Assembly (NCBI GenBank): GCA_002197995.1
Contig: NGZR01000005.1
Coordinates: 4,092,001-4,156,000 of the forward strand
DNA from: Gaeumannomyces sp. JS-464
Lineage: Eukaryota > Ascomycota > Sordariomycetes > Magnaporthales > Magnaporthaceae
DNA: 64,000 bases
Direction of reading: 5' to 3'
Shown: positions 32,449-44,521 of the stretch, one piece after another
How positions within the stretch are numbered: the first letter of the stretch is position 1
Layout of the letters: every line of letters begins with the position of its first letter
The notes under the pieces: model-generated
Told to the model about the DNA's origin: nothing
What the model saw: only the letters and a program-made list of their open reading frames with translations
The model's database searches: none
Made by a program: the position numbers and the translations under genes

Positions 32449-34290
32449 GCAAGTGAGTAGACTGGCCGCCGCGTCACAATTCCATGCACGGTGTTTTGCC
32501 ATCAGCTGGCGGGGCTGCTGCCATGCTCGTCCACGAGGCCCGGACTTGGAGGCCTGGTATAGTCAGGGGCTGGGGTGGGTTCTCTTCTCAAAATACTATT
32601 CACAGAGGAGACGGTAAATCCAGTTTGCTTACAGTTTTCCCAAAGATTCAGATTGTGTGCGTGTGTGCGCAATACGCATACACTTCCCGCCACTTAGCGA
32701 GGATGCACATGACAGAATAGCCATGCGCGATTCAGAGATGACTATTTCTGGGAGGGAGGGTCGTAGATCGATGGACCAAATCTGGGTAGGTATTAGACGC
32801 TTCCCGACATGGCCCTTTGCCACGGATGTTTTTTTTGTTTTTTTTATTTTTTTTTATCATTTTCTTTGCCTTCTTGCACGCCCCTTCTCCTGCCGAGCCA
32901 AAGCTTCGGTGGTGGTGGCGCTTGCGAACTTGGGATGACTGGTCGGGTGCCGTGGAATGTGCCGCAGCCAAGAGTTGATGTCAGCCATCCAGCAGCCCGG
33001 CCCGACCTCTTTTTTTCGGCCCAGTTCATGGAGAGAGTTTTGTTTTAGGATTTTTAGCTTCGGGAATGCCTTTTTCCCGGGGCGCGGATCTTTGTTTATA
33101 TTGATGAGTAAACACGGCCCCTAGGCACGTACCGACTCCTTGGATTCGATGTTGCAACACACACATACACACCGGATGACGTTCTAGCCCAAGTGCTGCC
33201 ACGAGGCTAATGATCTACACAGGTGTCGTGCGGCTGGCGTGTTTCGTCCAGCCCAACAGACATCAGGCAGAGCATGCGCGGACGGAGCATGTATGGTTTT
33301 GCGATGGAGCATAACGACACAGCCATCCACCCATCGCGGTGCGCAGCCCCCCCGGGTCCATGCCATGCACGCACTCAGGGGCGTGCAGCTCGGCAATAAG
33401 GATCTCCATGTATCTGTGTGCGAGGCTTCTCCTTCTCTCCTTTCCATGACGCAATCCGCCCAAGCCACTCCCCGTTTGTGGCCGCAACTATGGGTGTGCA
33501 GTAGGCTCCAGCTCGAGGAAAGTGGACGCGAGTGTTTCCCACAAAAGAAAAAAAAGTCAAAGATCTTGCTCAACTTAAACTTGTGCATACACAGCGTGGG
33601 TGAACGATGAAGCTAGGAGGCAAATTGCATTGAACGCATGTGATTCCCCATGAGACAATCTTTCGCCCTTACTGACCAAGGCGGCAACTCGCTATCTACC
33701 TACCTATCTATGTAGACCCAGACACCCAAGTTACCACCAAGTATGGAGCACATCCAGGGTAGGGGGTACCTATTTGCGGCATGTGGGCGGTAGTCCTGCG
33801 CCCGAGGGCGGAAAACGGTGACAGAAGGTTTCGTACACACATACAGGGACCTCCTTGCCTGTTTCCTTGCTTTTCCGTCTCTCAATGAGTTTGTCACCCA
33901 TCTGGAGTCCTCGGCCACCCTGACTGCCCCGAACACGGCCCAGAGGTCATGTGGCCTATCGTCCTCAGCCTCCCCGTAACCTGACCTCACCCAACGGAAA
34001 GTTAACTCTCATCGAGAGCCAGCGGCTAGCAAGGGATCAAACCAACCATCTAAACGGCATTCAACTTGCACCAAACCGCACTGAACCGTACCGAACTGTC
34101 CCTGCAGGCTATGCTCGGTGAAAATGTCCGTGTTTCGAAAGAACGAAATGTCCCGTCCACATGTTCTAGACCTCGCGAGGGCCACACGCCGGGGTGCGGG
34201 GACTGACACAATGAACGGACTGCCTTGCCGCCAGTGTATGCGTCAGGCCTTCTTCAGCCTCAAACTGCTGTCTAGTCTAGCAAATAGCGC
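32449..34290. other. Convergent gene-free interval, RBM42-like / verprolin
   Basis: 1.84 kb between two convergent stops. T-runs at 32828-32855 suggest polyadenylation. Short ORFs (33184-33588 minus, 33239-33610 plus) overlap each other and lack domains. Nothing supported. Confidence 0.45.
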
Positions 34291-35848
34291 TTACCCGAGG
34301 GCACTCAGGTCGAGTGGCACACTGCTACCCTGCCAGCGCGATACCGCTTGGGTCCTCCCGAAAACTCCCTGGGCTTAGGGAACTTGTCTTCGCTCACAAA
34401 CTTCCAACGAGCGTCGTTGATGTAGAGTGGCCCATCGCCTCCCGCCATGCTATGCCTTGCCTCGGATGCGGGCCTCGTCGGACTGTGGCTCATCGCCCCA
34501 TTAGGGCTGAGAGTGAAAGCTGAGGGGTCGAGCATGGCCGCGCGCATGGCCGGGGTTGGTGCGCCTGCTGCTGCGTCTGAGCTCTCGGGGGTGGAGGCGC
34601 CGGGTAGGAAGACGGCGGAGGCGGAGGCGGTGCGGGCGCGCTCGACGGCGGAGGTGGAGGGGTGCCGGGGGTGCCGAAGTCGGACTTGGTGCGCCGGCGG
34701 CAGCACGGATGGCCGCCTGGACAGCAAGGTTGGGTGAAGGCGCCCCATTTGATGGTTGAGGTGGCGGCGGCGGTGTGTGACGCGCCGGGGCTGCTGGGGG
34801 AAGCCGAGGTGCGGCGGAAGGAGGCGGCGGCGGCGGCGGCGCGGGCGGGGCGTTTGGCGCGGAGGAACTGGGTAGTGGAGGTGGCGGAGCCGAGGGATGG
34901 ATCGCCGACGATGGCTTCCGGGAACCCGGGGGCGGCGGAGGCTTTTTGCCTATCGGGGGCGGAGGGCCTTTTGCGGAGGCTATCGAGGCCATCGAGGCTG
35001 GTCTGTCGGCCGTGCTAGCCGTCTTGCGCAGATTCACCATGGACGGATGGAAACTAGGGGGGCACTTGGAGCGCTCGGCGGTGCGGGTGCCCGGGTCGGG
35101 ACCCTCGGGGCAGCTCCTCCCGGTGGACTTGGTGCCATCATGCCCGGCGGCTTCGGAACGGAGCGAGAGGGTGAGTCGGAATCGGACATGTACGACGCGG
35201 TTTGATTCGCTAGCGGAACAGCAGCCATGTCAGATAAATGGAATGGGATAGAGCATAGCGGCAAAGCAGCTGCAGACGAGTATGATATGGGCATCTTACC
35301 TCCTGTGTTAACACCCGCGCCTCCCGTCTTTCTCAATTTGGGCATGCCGCCCGCGAACAGACCAGCAAGCTGGGGAGCGCCCTCCATTGAAGCATTGGCA
35401 GACCCCGTGGACTCGGATCGGCCGTGGTCGCTATTGCCCCGATTACCGGGCACGGGCGGGGCCAGGCCGCCCGGGGGCTTGGGCGCGCCGCCCATCATCC
35501 CCGGCACGGGCGGGGCGCCGCCGATTGGAGGGCCGCCGCCGCCGCCGCCAGGTGAGCTTGCGATGATGGGTGCTGAACGGTCATTCGTTACGGCTTTCTT
35601 TAGTGCTTTGCCCTTGGTGATGTCGGAGAGTAGCGCGCCCTGCAAACAGTGCAACCCCTGTTAGACGAAGGATATCACCCGATGGCGGGAAGTCGGTGCG
35701 GAGGCGGAGGAGGGGTGACGCTACGGACTCTGTTTCCTGGCGGTTTTGCGGGGAAGCCACCACCTCCAGGGGGAGGCGGAGGCGGCGGCGGTGGCCCTCC
35801 CCGGCCGGGCATCGGGGGAGGGGGCGGCGGGGGAGGTGGAGGAGGCAT
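34291..35848 (-). CDS. Verprolin / WASP-interacting protein (WIP)
   Basis: Three exons, 35848-35729, 35639-35300 and 35209-34291; introns 35728-35640 (GTCCGT...GCAG) and 35299-35210 (GTAAGA...CTAG). The protein (about 460 residues) opens with poly-Pro, then a WH2 actin-binding motif RGALLSDITKGKALKK (residues about 40-55) and long Pro-rich segments. Near the C terminus are MLDPSAFTLSPNG and the WASP-binding block RWKFVSEDKFPKPREFSG, KRYRAGRGSSVP. Verprolin/WIP binds G-actin and the WH1 domain of Las17/WASP, driving Arp2/3 actin assembly at endocytic sites. Four single missing bases are needed: G-run 35057-35062, one near 34659-34671, one near 34552-34555 and one at 34328-34330. The last restores the canonical basic C terminus and a TAA at 34293-34291. 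Function is confident; the Pro-rich middle is not reliable at base level. Confidence 0.85.
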
Positions 35849-37117
35849 GATGGGACGACGGTGATGTTCTTGCTCGAGATTCGACAGCGACGGGTTGAGT
35901 CAGGGCTCGGGCGGCAGAGGGTGTCCACGTCACGGCGTGGGACGTTCGCGCAGCGAAAGCCTGAAGCAAGGAACAATGAAGAAAAAAAAAAAATTTGCTA
36001 TGTATAATGCAGCGTGGCGGGCTGGCCGGCGCTGGCTGGGTAGCCGGGCTTGGGTTCCGTGCAGGCTGCAACACAGGAGATGACCGACGACAGGGCTGGC
36101 ACGTGCGTGCAAGACAAGCGGCGCCCTGCCTGCCTGTGCGTTGGTTTAGCGACTCGCGGCTGCGGGGCAGGCAACGGGCGCTTGCGCAGCAAAGAGACCA
36201 AAAAAAGGCAACAGACAGCAAGCGGCGGTCGCTGGAGGTGGACGAGGCGCTGCAAAAGCATCAGCACATGGCTGTTCCCTGGATGTCGTTCAATTAACGT
36301 GATGGATCGCTGACGTTGCGTTGCCTGGGCGGGTCCTGCTCGCTGGCTGGTGTCGTCACTTGGGGTGGTGTGGCTGAGCCGCGCGCGCTTGAGTTCCAAA
36401 TCCAGGTGGCCAGACTGCAGTGATTCCCTTGTGGTGCACAGTGCGGGCTCGCAGCAGTCACTCGAGATCTGTGCAAGGGCCCCGTCCAGGCAGGCACGGC
36501 AGGCCGGCAAGCCCCCACTTGGGCGAGGCGTTGGGCCGTGTTTGGAAATTGCACATCGTAAGCTGGAGCCCCAAAAGGCTGAAAGCTGGCCGGGGGCCCT
36601 GTCAAGCCACGCGCGGCCAGCGTCCCTGCGTTGCCGGGCCGTGCGCGCCTTCCAGGTGTGCGCCTGTCCTCGCACCTTCCATCCCGCCCACGGCCCTCGG
36701 CAACCCGCCGCGCTGGGTCTGCCTCTGCAACCACTCATCCGTGGATTTCTGCCCGATGCTATTGGCCCCGCCTGGCTAGCAGCCCTGGATCCACCCGCCC
36801 AGCTGGTGCCAATTCCGCATACGGCACTTGCAGCAGGGGGCCATCCAACACGACATCCCTGACGGCGCGGCCGAAAATTCTCAACCTCGTCCCATCTGCG
36901 GGCTCCAATTCTCGCACTCGTCGCTCTCGACTGCCCGCCCTGCCCTCCCCATTCCTCGCTTCCTCCCGCTCCTGGCTCTTTCCCGACCCAGAGTGGCCAC
37001 GGGCTGCACTCGCAGCAGCTCCTCGCTCCCCTGGCGGCCAGACCAGCCAGTCGGTTGCCGCTCCAGGCTGTCGCCGCACCACATTCTCCATCCGCCTCCC
37101 ACCATTGGCCCGGCACC
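35849..37117. promoter_or_regulatory. Shared upstream region, verprolin / 37118 gene
   Basis: 1.27-kb divergent interval. Several long chance ORFs run through it on both strands (up to 373 codons minus at 35998-37119) without domains. Presumed bidirectional promoter and 5' leaders. Confidence 0.4.
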
Positions 37118-38713
37118 ATGCTCCGTCTTCAGGTGGCACACCCCCCTCCCTCTACCTCCGGGATCTGTCAGATCTGCACGCCGGTGATTTACCGCAGCCA
37201 TCGTCCCGCCAAGCGCCCGCTATTTGCAGCCCCGGCAGTGAACCAAAGGGCCATCACCACCTGCTCCTCCACCAACTCCGTCAAGGCACGTCACCCTCAG
37301 CCTGCCGGGCGTCCATCTCCATTGCCTTCGTGCTGGTTACCATCGTCATGGTCCCCGCGTCTCCAGCCTGTATCGGATGGGCGTCTCGGGCCCGCGCTGG
37401 AGCCCATGCGCTAGACGGCCGTGCATTCTCGTCTACCAGCACGGCCGCGCCCTCGCTGGGGAGTGCAGGCCAGCCCCAAAGTCAAAACCCCTCCGGCCTG
37501 GCGCAGAACGCTGCTGCGGCGAGGCCGCCGTTGCCCCCGCTGGAAAAGGTACTTGCACCGGTGCTGCGTGTCAAAAAGGAGTTTCTGGGACAGGCCGGCA
37601 TCCCTACCGAGCGCTCCACCCTCGACGCTCTGCGCACATGTGACGAAGCTGCCCGCCTGCTGAGGGGCGCCGCCGTCCCGCCCCAGCTGAGCGCCCTGGA
37701 GCCCCCTCGAGCAGCTCGACTTCGGCTCTGCTGTCGCTCGACGGCTCCCGAGGAGCCCCCCCTGCTGCCACGGCCTCCGCGGGGGATGCTGCGGCTATTG
37801 GTGCTCGTGTTGCTTCGGCCAGGTTTGCCTCGCCCGCGTCAACAAGTCCCCGGCCGGCGCTGGGTTCATCCCCGTCGCCCCGGCAATCCCAGGCAGCCTT
37901 TGCCGACCCACCCACCTCTTCCCAAACTAGCCCCTCGCGCCAGCTGAATAGTGCGATCGACAGCATCTCGCAGACGGCCTACGGGATCGTCTCCCTGCCC
38001 ACCGTTTTCATCACTCCCAAGATCTTGGAGCTGTACGTCGGCGTTCAGTCCCGTCTTGGGGGCCTGAAACCTTACCAGAGGTCCTCTCAATGTATGCGTC
38101 AAAACCGGTGCCGCAGGCTCACGGTGCTGCCATCAGGTACCTCAAGCAAAACCCAAACAAGCCGGCCAACGCTGTGGCACCCAGCGTTGCTGAAACGGCG
38201 TTGGACGCGGCCATTGAGGCTAGGCACCTGGATGCTGCTGTGGCTATCATCGACAGCGCTTACGCAACCAAGGCCTTCGTCCGGTCCAAGCTCCTGAGAA
38301 GGGCGCTGGTGCCCGCCTCGTGTTTCGCTGCGCTGCCCGTCTGTCTCTATGTGGTGGCCTCGGGAATGTCCCACCTTCAACACACCATGGACCAGTCCAC
38401 GGCCACGGCCATCGCCTTTGCGGGCTTCACAACATACGTGGGCTTCACGTCTGTCATCGGCCTCCTGGCATCTGCCACTGGCAACGACCATATGAAGCGG
38501 GTCACCTGGACCCCGGGGACGCCTCTGACACAGCGGTGGATTCGCGAAGAAGAGCGAGCTGCACTCGACAAGGTTGCTTGCTCCTTCGGCTTCTCAGAGT
38601 CCCACAGATACGGCGAGGAGGAGGGCGCCGAGTTTGAAGCGCTGCGCGAGTACATCCTCCGAAAGGGCATGATTCTCGACCAGGTCGAGTTGATGGAGGG
38701 TATGAGACAGTAG
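37118..38713 (+). CDS. Uncharacterised mitochondrial-type membrane protein
   Basis: ATG 37118 begins a basic, Cys-containing presequence-like N terminus (MLRLQVA..CQIC..HRPAKRPLFAAPA). The frame changes between about 37285 and 37420, where an intron is expected but its borders are unclear: the only good 3' site is CTAG ending at 37419, and the donor may be GCACGT after 37284. Coding resumes with LEKVLAPVLRVKKEFLG and runs to TAG 38713. Two missing bases (C-run 37702-37706, G-run 38058-38062) must be restored. The C-terminal half is convincing: helical repeat-like segments (SMYASKPVPQ, ALDAAIEARHLDAAVAIID), then two hydrophobic helices (about 38310-38480) and a charged tail (REYILRKGMILDQVELMEG). 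I recognise the look of a conserved fungal mitochondrial protein but no named family. Helical pairs could suggest PPR-like structure; this is inference. Confidence 0.65.
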
Positions 38714-40591
38714 GATGGCGTTTCCCGTGGGGAAAAGGGGCGAGGTGAGTGAGGGATTATCGAGCTGTCAAAGGGACCCACGGCGTGTCGGCGAGTCTCA
38801 TCTAGACCGCAGATTCTCGGTCGTTTGTGGCTATGACAGCAATTCGTCCTGTCTTCTTCTTTCCCCCCCGACCGCCATGATGGGTTATTTGTCAAGTATC
38901 GATATTCATGTCACCCTCGTCTCGCACTCGACCCGTCCTCTCCCCACTCCTCTCCAAAACAAAAATACCCCGACGGGTGCTTGACGGACCAGAAGGCGAG
39001 CGGCAAGACAGGTGGCCTGGCCACCAAACGTCATGCCTCGGGGCACCGCCTCGGCGTGCGCCGGGAGGGACGCTGCTCTGGGAGTGTCGGCTTGGCGGGT
39101 CTTGCAGGTGTCCAGTTGCATGACTGGTCCTTGGTGCCGACGGACGGCATGTTACGCAGATCGGCGGCCACCCAGCCACGCCCAGGACGCGGGCCCAGAC
39201 GCTCTGTCGCAGGCTGGTTGAACCTGCCAAGCCTTCACGAGTACTCACAAGCATTCATGTTTCCCAGCTCTTGCCCCCTCGATCCTTGCAGAGATCTCTA
39301 AACGCCAAGCGCCGAGATAAAACCTCTGCCAACATGTTGAGAAGTCTATGGACTGTGCAACGGCTCTCCCGTCACAGGCACTACCGCACGGAGGGACATG
39401 GGGCTTTCCGCACCGGGCAAACATCAATGTGTCCCACGCTAGCTTTCTTGGCACTTCCTCTGTTTCCTCTCTGGCTTGCGTCTTGGACCCGCTGTCTCTG
39501 CCCCTAGCCATGGCTGTGCAATATTTCGATGATCGGAGCTATGGGATTGTTGCCCAAACTCTCATGTTCGCTCAACATGCACTTTTTTTTTATTTCCTTT
39601 AATATTTTTTTTCCCTTTCTCTTTTTTTTTTTTTTTTTTTTTTCTTCTGTGGATGCACACCCCCCACCCCCCCTGTTCCTTGCTCGTCAGGCAGCCAGCC
39701 AGTTGACCCCTGCCCACGCTCTTCCCCTTTCCGACCTTCATTTGGCTCGGGCAGGTATTCTAATCTGGGCAGTGGATCTCGACGGCGGACTGAATGCACC
39801 ACCACACACGCCCCTCCCCAGGGTCTTCTCGACAATGACGGCGCTAGCCGGGGGATCTTCCTCTCCCTTGGCGCGGCTCCTGTTGCTGGGCTGATTGATA
39901 TATGTATCTGATCGTCTCCGCCCCCGTCCCGACTCTCGGTCCATGCCCTTAGATCTACCCATCACTCACTCGCTCACTTACATGCCCATCTATCGACATT
40001 CCCATCTTCTCACCCACATACCCATACGACATACCCATACTTGTCCATTCCCAGCCTGCCCACAGTAGACACATCCATTGGTGTCTCGGGTTATAGCATA
40101 AACGGTGCCCTTGCCCACACAGCTCAGCCATTCCGCGCTAGGTCACTCCCTATCTTTCCTACATACAGTCCTAGCGGCCCTTGGCTCCCTTGGAACCTGC
40201 CCTCTGCCTCCTCTTCTCACACTCTCGATCTGCTCCCACTCCCCGGCCCGAGGACCCCGTCTTATTCAAGACCTCACCCGTCTCATCCAAGCGGCAAAGA
40301 CCGGACATCACAGGTCCAGGAAAAGCCAATTTAGGCAGGCACGGGTCTCACCTCTCCACGGCGGCGTCCACTGCCTCCTTCCAGTTCCGAGACCACGCAC
40401 GTCGGCACCATCACGGCCAGGACCCTAACCTAAACGGTCGTCGGCTCACCGGCCCAATGACTTGAATCTCCCACCTCGTCGGATCCTTCCCCTTCGTACC
40501 ACTGCCGCCCTGGCATTTTATTTCAACCCTGAAACGCTGCTTCTCCCAGAGGCCCGGCTGTCCCGCGTCCGCTCGAGGCCGTTATCGCGCA
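38714..40591. other. Intergenic region between tandem plus-strand genes
   Basis: 1.88 kb; contains T-rich runs (39589-39645, including about 20 T) and pyrimidine-rich sequence up to 40591, which suits a long fungal promoter/5' leader for the membrane-protein gene. No supported ORF. Confidence 0.45.
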
Positions 40592-41976
40592 ATGGCTCCC
40601 GCCACTCAGGCCCCGGGGATGGCGCTGGTGTCGGCCAGGAGGGAGGATATCGATCCTCAGCAGTGCCTGCACTACGCACAGTTCGCCTCCAAACTCGACC
40701 GGTGGCACTTTGACTTTCTTTACTGGATTCTTTTCGCCACCAACATTCTCTTGCTATCTATTGCTTCGTTCTGGTATTCAAGGTATGTTAGGCGCCTTCC
40801 TCCCAGCCCGGCGCCACTCTCTCGGCTCCTCCTAACAGCAAACCGTCGATGTGCGTAATGTCAACAGGACAAATGAAAAGACGAAGGACATGACGGCAAC
40901 GAACCCCGAATTTGTACGACACCACAAGCGCTGTCTCTACGTGACCATTGCCCTTGCGGCCCTGGCGGTGGTTATGTCGGTCATCGAGGTGTTTGCTCTA
41001 CTCGCGCTGCAGTTCTGCGACGGCGAGGACCTCATGGCGCTGTACTGGGCCACCTGGACCATGCTGCAATTCGGCTCCGTCATCGCCATCTTGGGCATCA
41101 TTCTGCACATCGTCCTGGTGCTACAGGGCCAAGATCGGCCGCCCTGGGCACTCGCCCTCGGCACCCCCGTGCTGGTTGTCGCCGGTGTTGGGAACCTTAT
41201 CAACTCGGCGCTGCACAGGAAGACAACCGAGGTTATTAAGAAGACCAAGGAGGCCAGGAGCAGATCCAACAGCAGATCTGGGACCGTGCCTATGAGCCAG
41301 GCGTATGTTGCATTTTTGCCTTCTTCCCGTGGCGCGCATGCGGTTTGCAGACATGCTATGAACAAAGCCTCGCTGACACGGCCTCCGATTCTAGTCCCAC
41401 GATAAGACCGGAGAGTGTGGATAGCGACCATAGTGACCGGCCGACGATGCACCACGCCACCGTGGTTGGGACCGCGACGGATGGCGGTGTCATCATCCAG
41501 TTCTCGCAGTCGAACCCCGAGCTCGAGAGCCGCGGCACATTTCTCGGGCGCGACAACGATGGACGTGTGCTGGTCTCGTTCCGGCAAGACAAGGTGGTGC
41601 TTGTCAGCGGGCCAGCCGCCCTCGAGGGGGTTTTGGTGAACCCTCGCCAGCGAGAGCAGTCAGAGCCAGCACGAGCCGGCCATCGGCACAAGGGTTCGGC
41701 GGGGAGCTCGTTCTACGAGCAGCTTCCGCTTCCCCCTCCAGTTCTCTCGACCTGCAGATTCCGCCACCCAGTCGTAACGGCATGGGAAGCCGCTCAAGCA
41801 ACAACGAGACCAGGCCACCATCGGCCGGTGGTGCCGCCTTGACTCCCACGTCTCCAGGCAGGCCCGACACCCGTATCGGTTCTTCAATGACGTATCCGGA
41901 TGATGCGGCGGCCAACAACGAGAAGTCGCCACGGATCGGATTCCCGCGCCTCGACAAGCCCGACGGGCCGCAATGA
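40592..41976 (+). CDS. Uncharacterised four-TM membrane protein
   Basis: Three exons, 40592-40782, 40868-41302 and 41395-41976; introns GTATGT...ACAG (40783-40867) and GTATGT...CTAG (41303-41394). The 402-residue product has four hydrophobic helices: FLYWILFATNILLLSIASFW, LYVTIALAALAVVMSVIEVF, MLQFGSVIAILGIILHIVLV and ALGTPVLVVAGVGNLI. The N terminus is short and the cytosol-type C-terminal tail is long and Ser/Pro-rich, with a structured-looking segment VVGTATDGGVIIQFSQSNPE. The segment between TM1 and TM2 is charged (RTNEKTKDMTATNPEF). A missing C at 41732-41736 splits the tail; restoring it gives a continuous frame to TGA 41976. I do not recognise the family. Splice sites and composition make a real gene very likely. 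Confidence 0.75.
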
Positions 41977-43556
41977 AGCAAGACGAATACTTGAACATTC
42001 GTTACACTCATTACACTCGAGCACTTCTGTTTCTCCGGCACACTCTTTGCTATTTCTTTCTCTCTGTTCTCGTTTTCTTTTCTTTTTGTTCTTTTCTGTC
42101 GCACAAGCATTTCTGCATGGGAAGGTTTGATATGCGATGGTTATGGGGTTTAGCATGCAAAACCGGCGTTGTTCTGCTTTTCTTGCACAAACACAGGCCT
42201 CGCCCAGCAGACCTTGATCACGGGGATTCTCATGTGCCTCGTCATCGATCCGTTCCTGGACTCGGCAGGGATGGATTTCAGGCGAACGATTTGATGACCA
42301 ACGGCCAGGGCGTTTTGCTGGATTTCGTTTTTTTTTTTTTTTTTCTTCGCATATCTCGGTTGTTTTTGTCTGTTTGCCACCCCAGGTCATGTCCGCTGTG
42401 GCCATCATTGCTTGGAGTTTTTTTTTTTTTTTTTCTTTATCTTTTGTCTCGTTCGTTCCGCCTCGCTCGCCAATCGATATGGCTATCCCACATCCATGAG
42501 ACAAAGCGCTCCCCTTAAAAAGTTCCCCTTGGCTCTCTGGATTTGTAAATAACCTCCCTGCTTTGAATTTTTTTTTTTTTTTACGGCCACCAACATGTCA
42601 CCCTGTCGGGCTCGACGCTGTTGGTTGGATGGATAAAACCCCCTCGTACAAAATCAACTGCCCACGCTGATAGGCGTGATTCTCTTCTCTCCTCCCATTG
42701 GCGGAAGGCGTTTCCTGGGTCAGGCTGGACGGGCATCTAGGTTCGTCCGAGTGAATGCATGTTTCTGTTGTTTCGTTTCCTCCCTGTCTGTCTCCCCTTT
42801 TCTTTCCCTTTCGGTCGGCACACTGTGACTGGAACAAAATTTGGATGTTCTGGAACAAGGGACCACCCTGGTTAAAAACGGACCCCCCTGGGCGCAGCAG
42901 GCCGAAAGCGAAGGGGAAAAGGCCCGGCTCGGGCGGGCTGGGCACCTGACGGGTGGAAAGTTGATGAAGGGAAGAAGATAAAAAGGGACAAAAAAAACAT
43001 TTGTCCATGTACATCCGGTTCAGACCACGGCAGGTGCCCGCGCAGCCACGGTGTGACAACGTTGGCGGTGTAACTAGGCTCGCAGCGCTTGTGTCAAATC
43101 AGTTGAGTGCTTCAGACTTTTTTTTTTTTTTTTTTTTTTTTTGCAGAGATTTCATGTGGACGCATCCCTGCTGCTGCTGCTGCTGCTGCGTTGAGCCACG
43201 GCTGGCAGCGTAGCCCTTATCAATCAACAAATCCAATCAATGGATCAAATCAGGGGTGTTGGTTGACTCACATGCGGCGACGGACGGGTTCTGGGCAGCC
43301 ATGGCCATGATAAGGCGAGAGAGGGGATTTTGACAGGAAACAATTTTAATTTCCAGATGAGAGAAGCAACAAAGCAACGCCACTCGCTCACTCCCTGCCG
43401 TCAATGGAGTCATGCTCTCTCCCGATCCCGTCCACTGGGCCGCTATAATGTCTTTCTCCGACCTACCGGTACCTACCTAGCCCAGGCAGGCTACCTACCC
43501 AGCTTGCCAGGTCAAGCTGCAATGCCGGCAGTCGTGTAAAGTTGTGTGTGTGTGTG

Positions 43557-43587
<31 letters not shown>

Positions 43588-44521
43588 TGCTGGAAAAGAG
43601 AGTCGGGTTCCAGACCAGAGAGAGGCGCGCAGCCAAGTCCGGGAAAGCGGATCTGCGCACCGCACGCTACGTGCTTTAGACTGCCTTCTTTTCCTGCCTC
43701 ACCTTTGCTCATGCGCACACGCCCACGCCCCCGAAGGTGGCAGATAGCTTCAGCGAAAAAGGTCCGTCCGGCCTGTCGTCCTGCCTTGGGGTCGTCTTGG
43801 CATTCCCTTCTCTCTCCATCTGTCCGTTTCCATCTCGTTGTTTTTTTTTTTTTTGACCGTATCTCCCGTGCTCGGCGTGCGTGCACCCGCCGAAGTGCGC
43901 TGCCGTGTGTTTCTCGGTCATCTTGGCCCTGTGCCGCCTTCCATGTCTCCCCCTGTCCTCCCTCAGGCTCGGCTGCCTCGACTCGTGTCGGAGCGGGCGT
44001 CATGTGAGGCCTCTCTCCCCTCCTCGTCGCCGTGACACGCACCTCACGGCTTGTGGGTTTTGCCGCCAAGATGGCGCCGCGGCTCTTGGCCCGTCTCTGT
44101 GTGCGCAGCAACCTCGTTCTTATCTTGTAATGGTTTTCTCTTTTCTCACCGCGTGCGCACCCTGCTGGCTCCCGGCTCGCCCCGCGTCATATCCTAGACA
44201 GGGGTTGAGGCTTTGTGGCTTGGCTAGCTTCGAAATGGCTCCTTGGGCCTCTTGGAAAGCTAGTCCATCTCAATCTAACTGTCCCGCTCCTTCTCTTTGT
44301 CTTTGTTTTCTATTTTGTCTATCCGCGTCGCAAGCGCTCGACTTTACGAAAGAGCGAGCTCCGCCGCCTATCTCGCTTTTGGGCGATTGCTCTTGACACA
44401 CGCCCCTCCCTTGCCTCCCTTGCCTAGATGCCTGCAGGTACAGTAGCATTCTATCTACACACCCACAGCCACCTATCTACTAATGCACGTGGACGCGGGT
44501 CAGTCGGTCAGCCTCTCACAG
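41977..44521. other. Convergent gene-free interval with homopolymers
   Basis: 2.5 kb between convergent stops of the four-TM gene and the CHORD gene. It contains T-runs near 42329-42344, 42419-42434, 42568-42582 and 43119-43142 and a (TG)n tract near 43542-43586. ORFs here (e.g. 43512-44111 minus) read through simple repeats and are not credible. Confidence 0.45.
43542..43586. repeat. (TG)n microsatellite
   Basis: About 45 bp of nearly pure TG dinucleotides with one GG interruption at about 43556-43557, in a gene-free interval. Confidence 0.9.

Noticed and set aside
36631..37947. 438-codon plus-strand ORF as one gene
   Set aside because: Its first 260 codons are promoter and out-of-frame exon sequence; only a short part around 37530-37700 is the true frame of the 37118 gene.
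43512..44111. 199-codon minus-strand ORF
   Set aside because: Ends in a translated TG microsatellite (Thr-His repeats) and has no domain.
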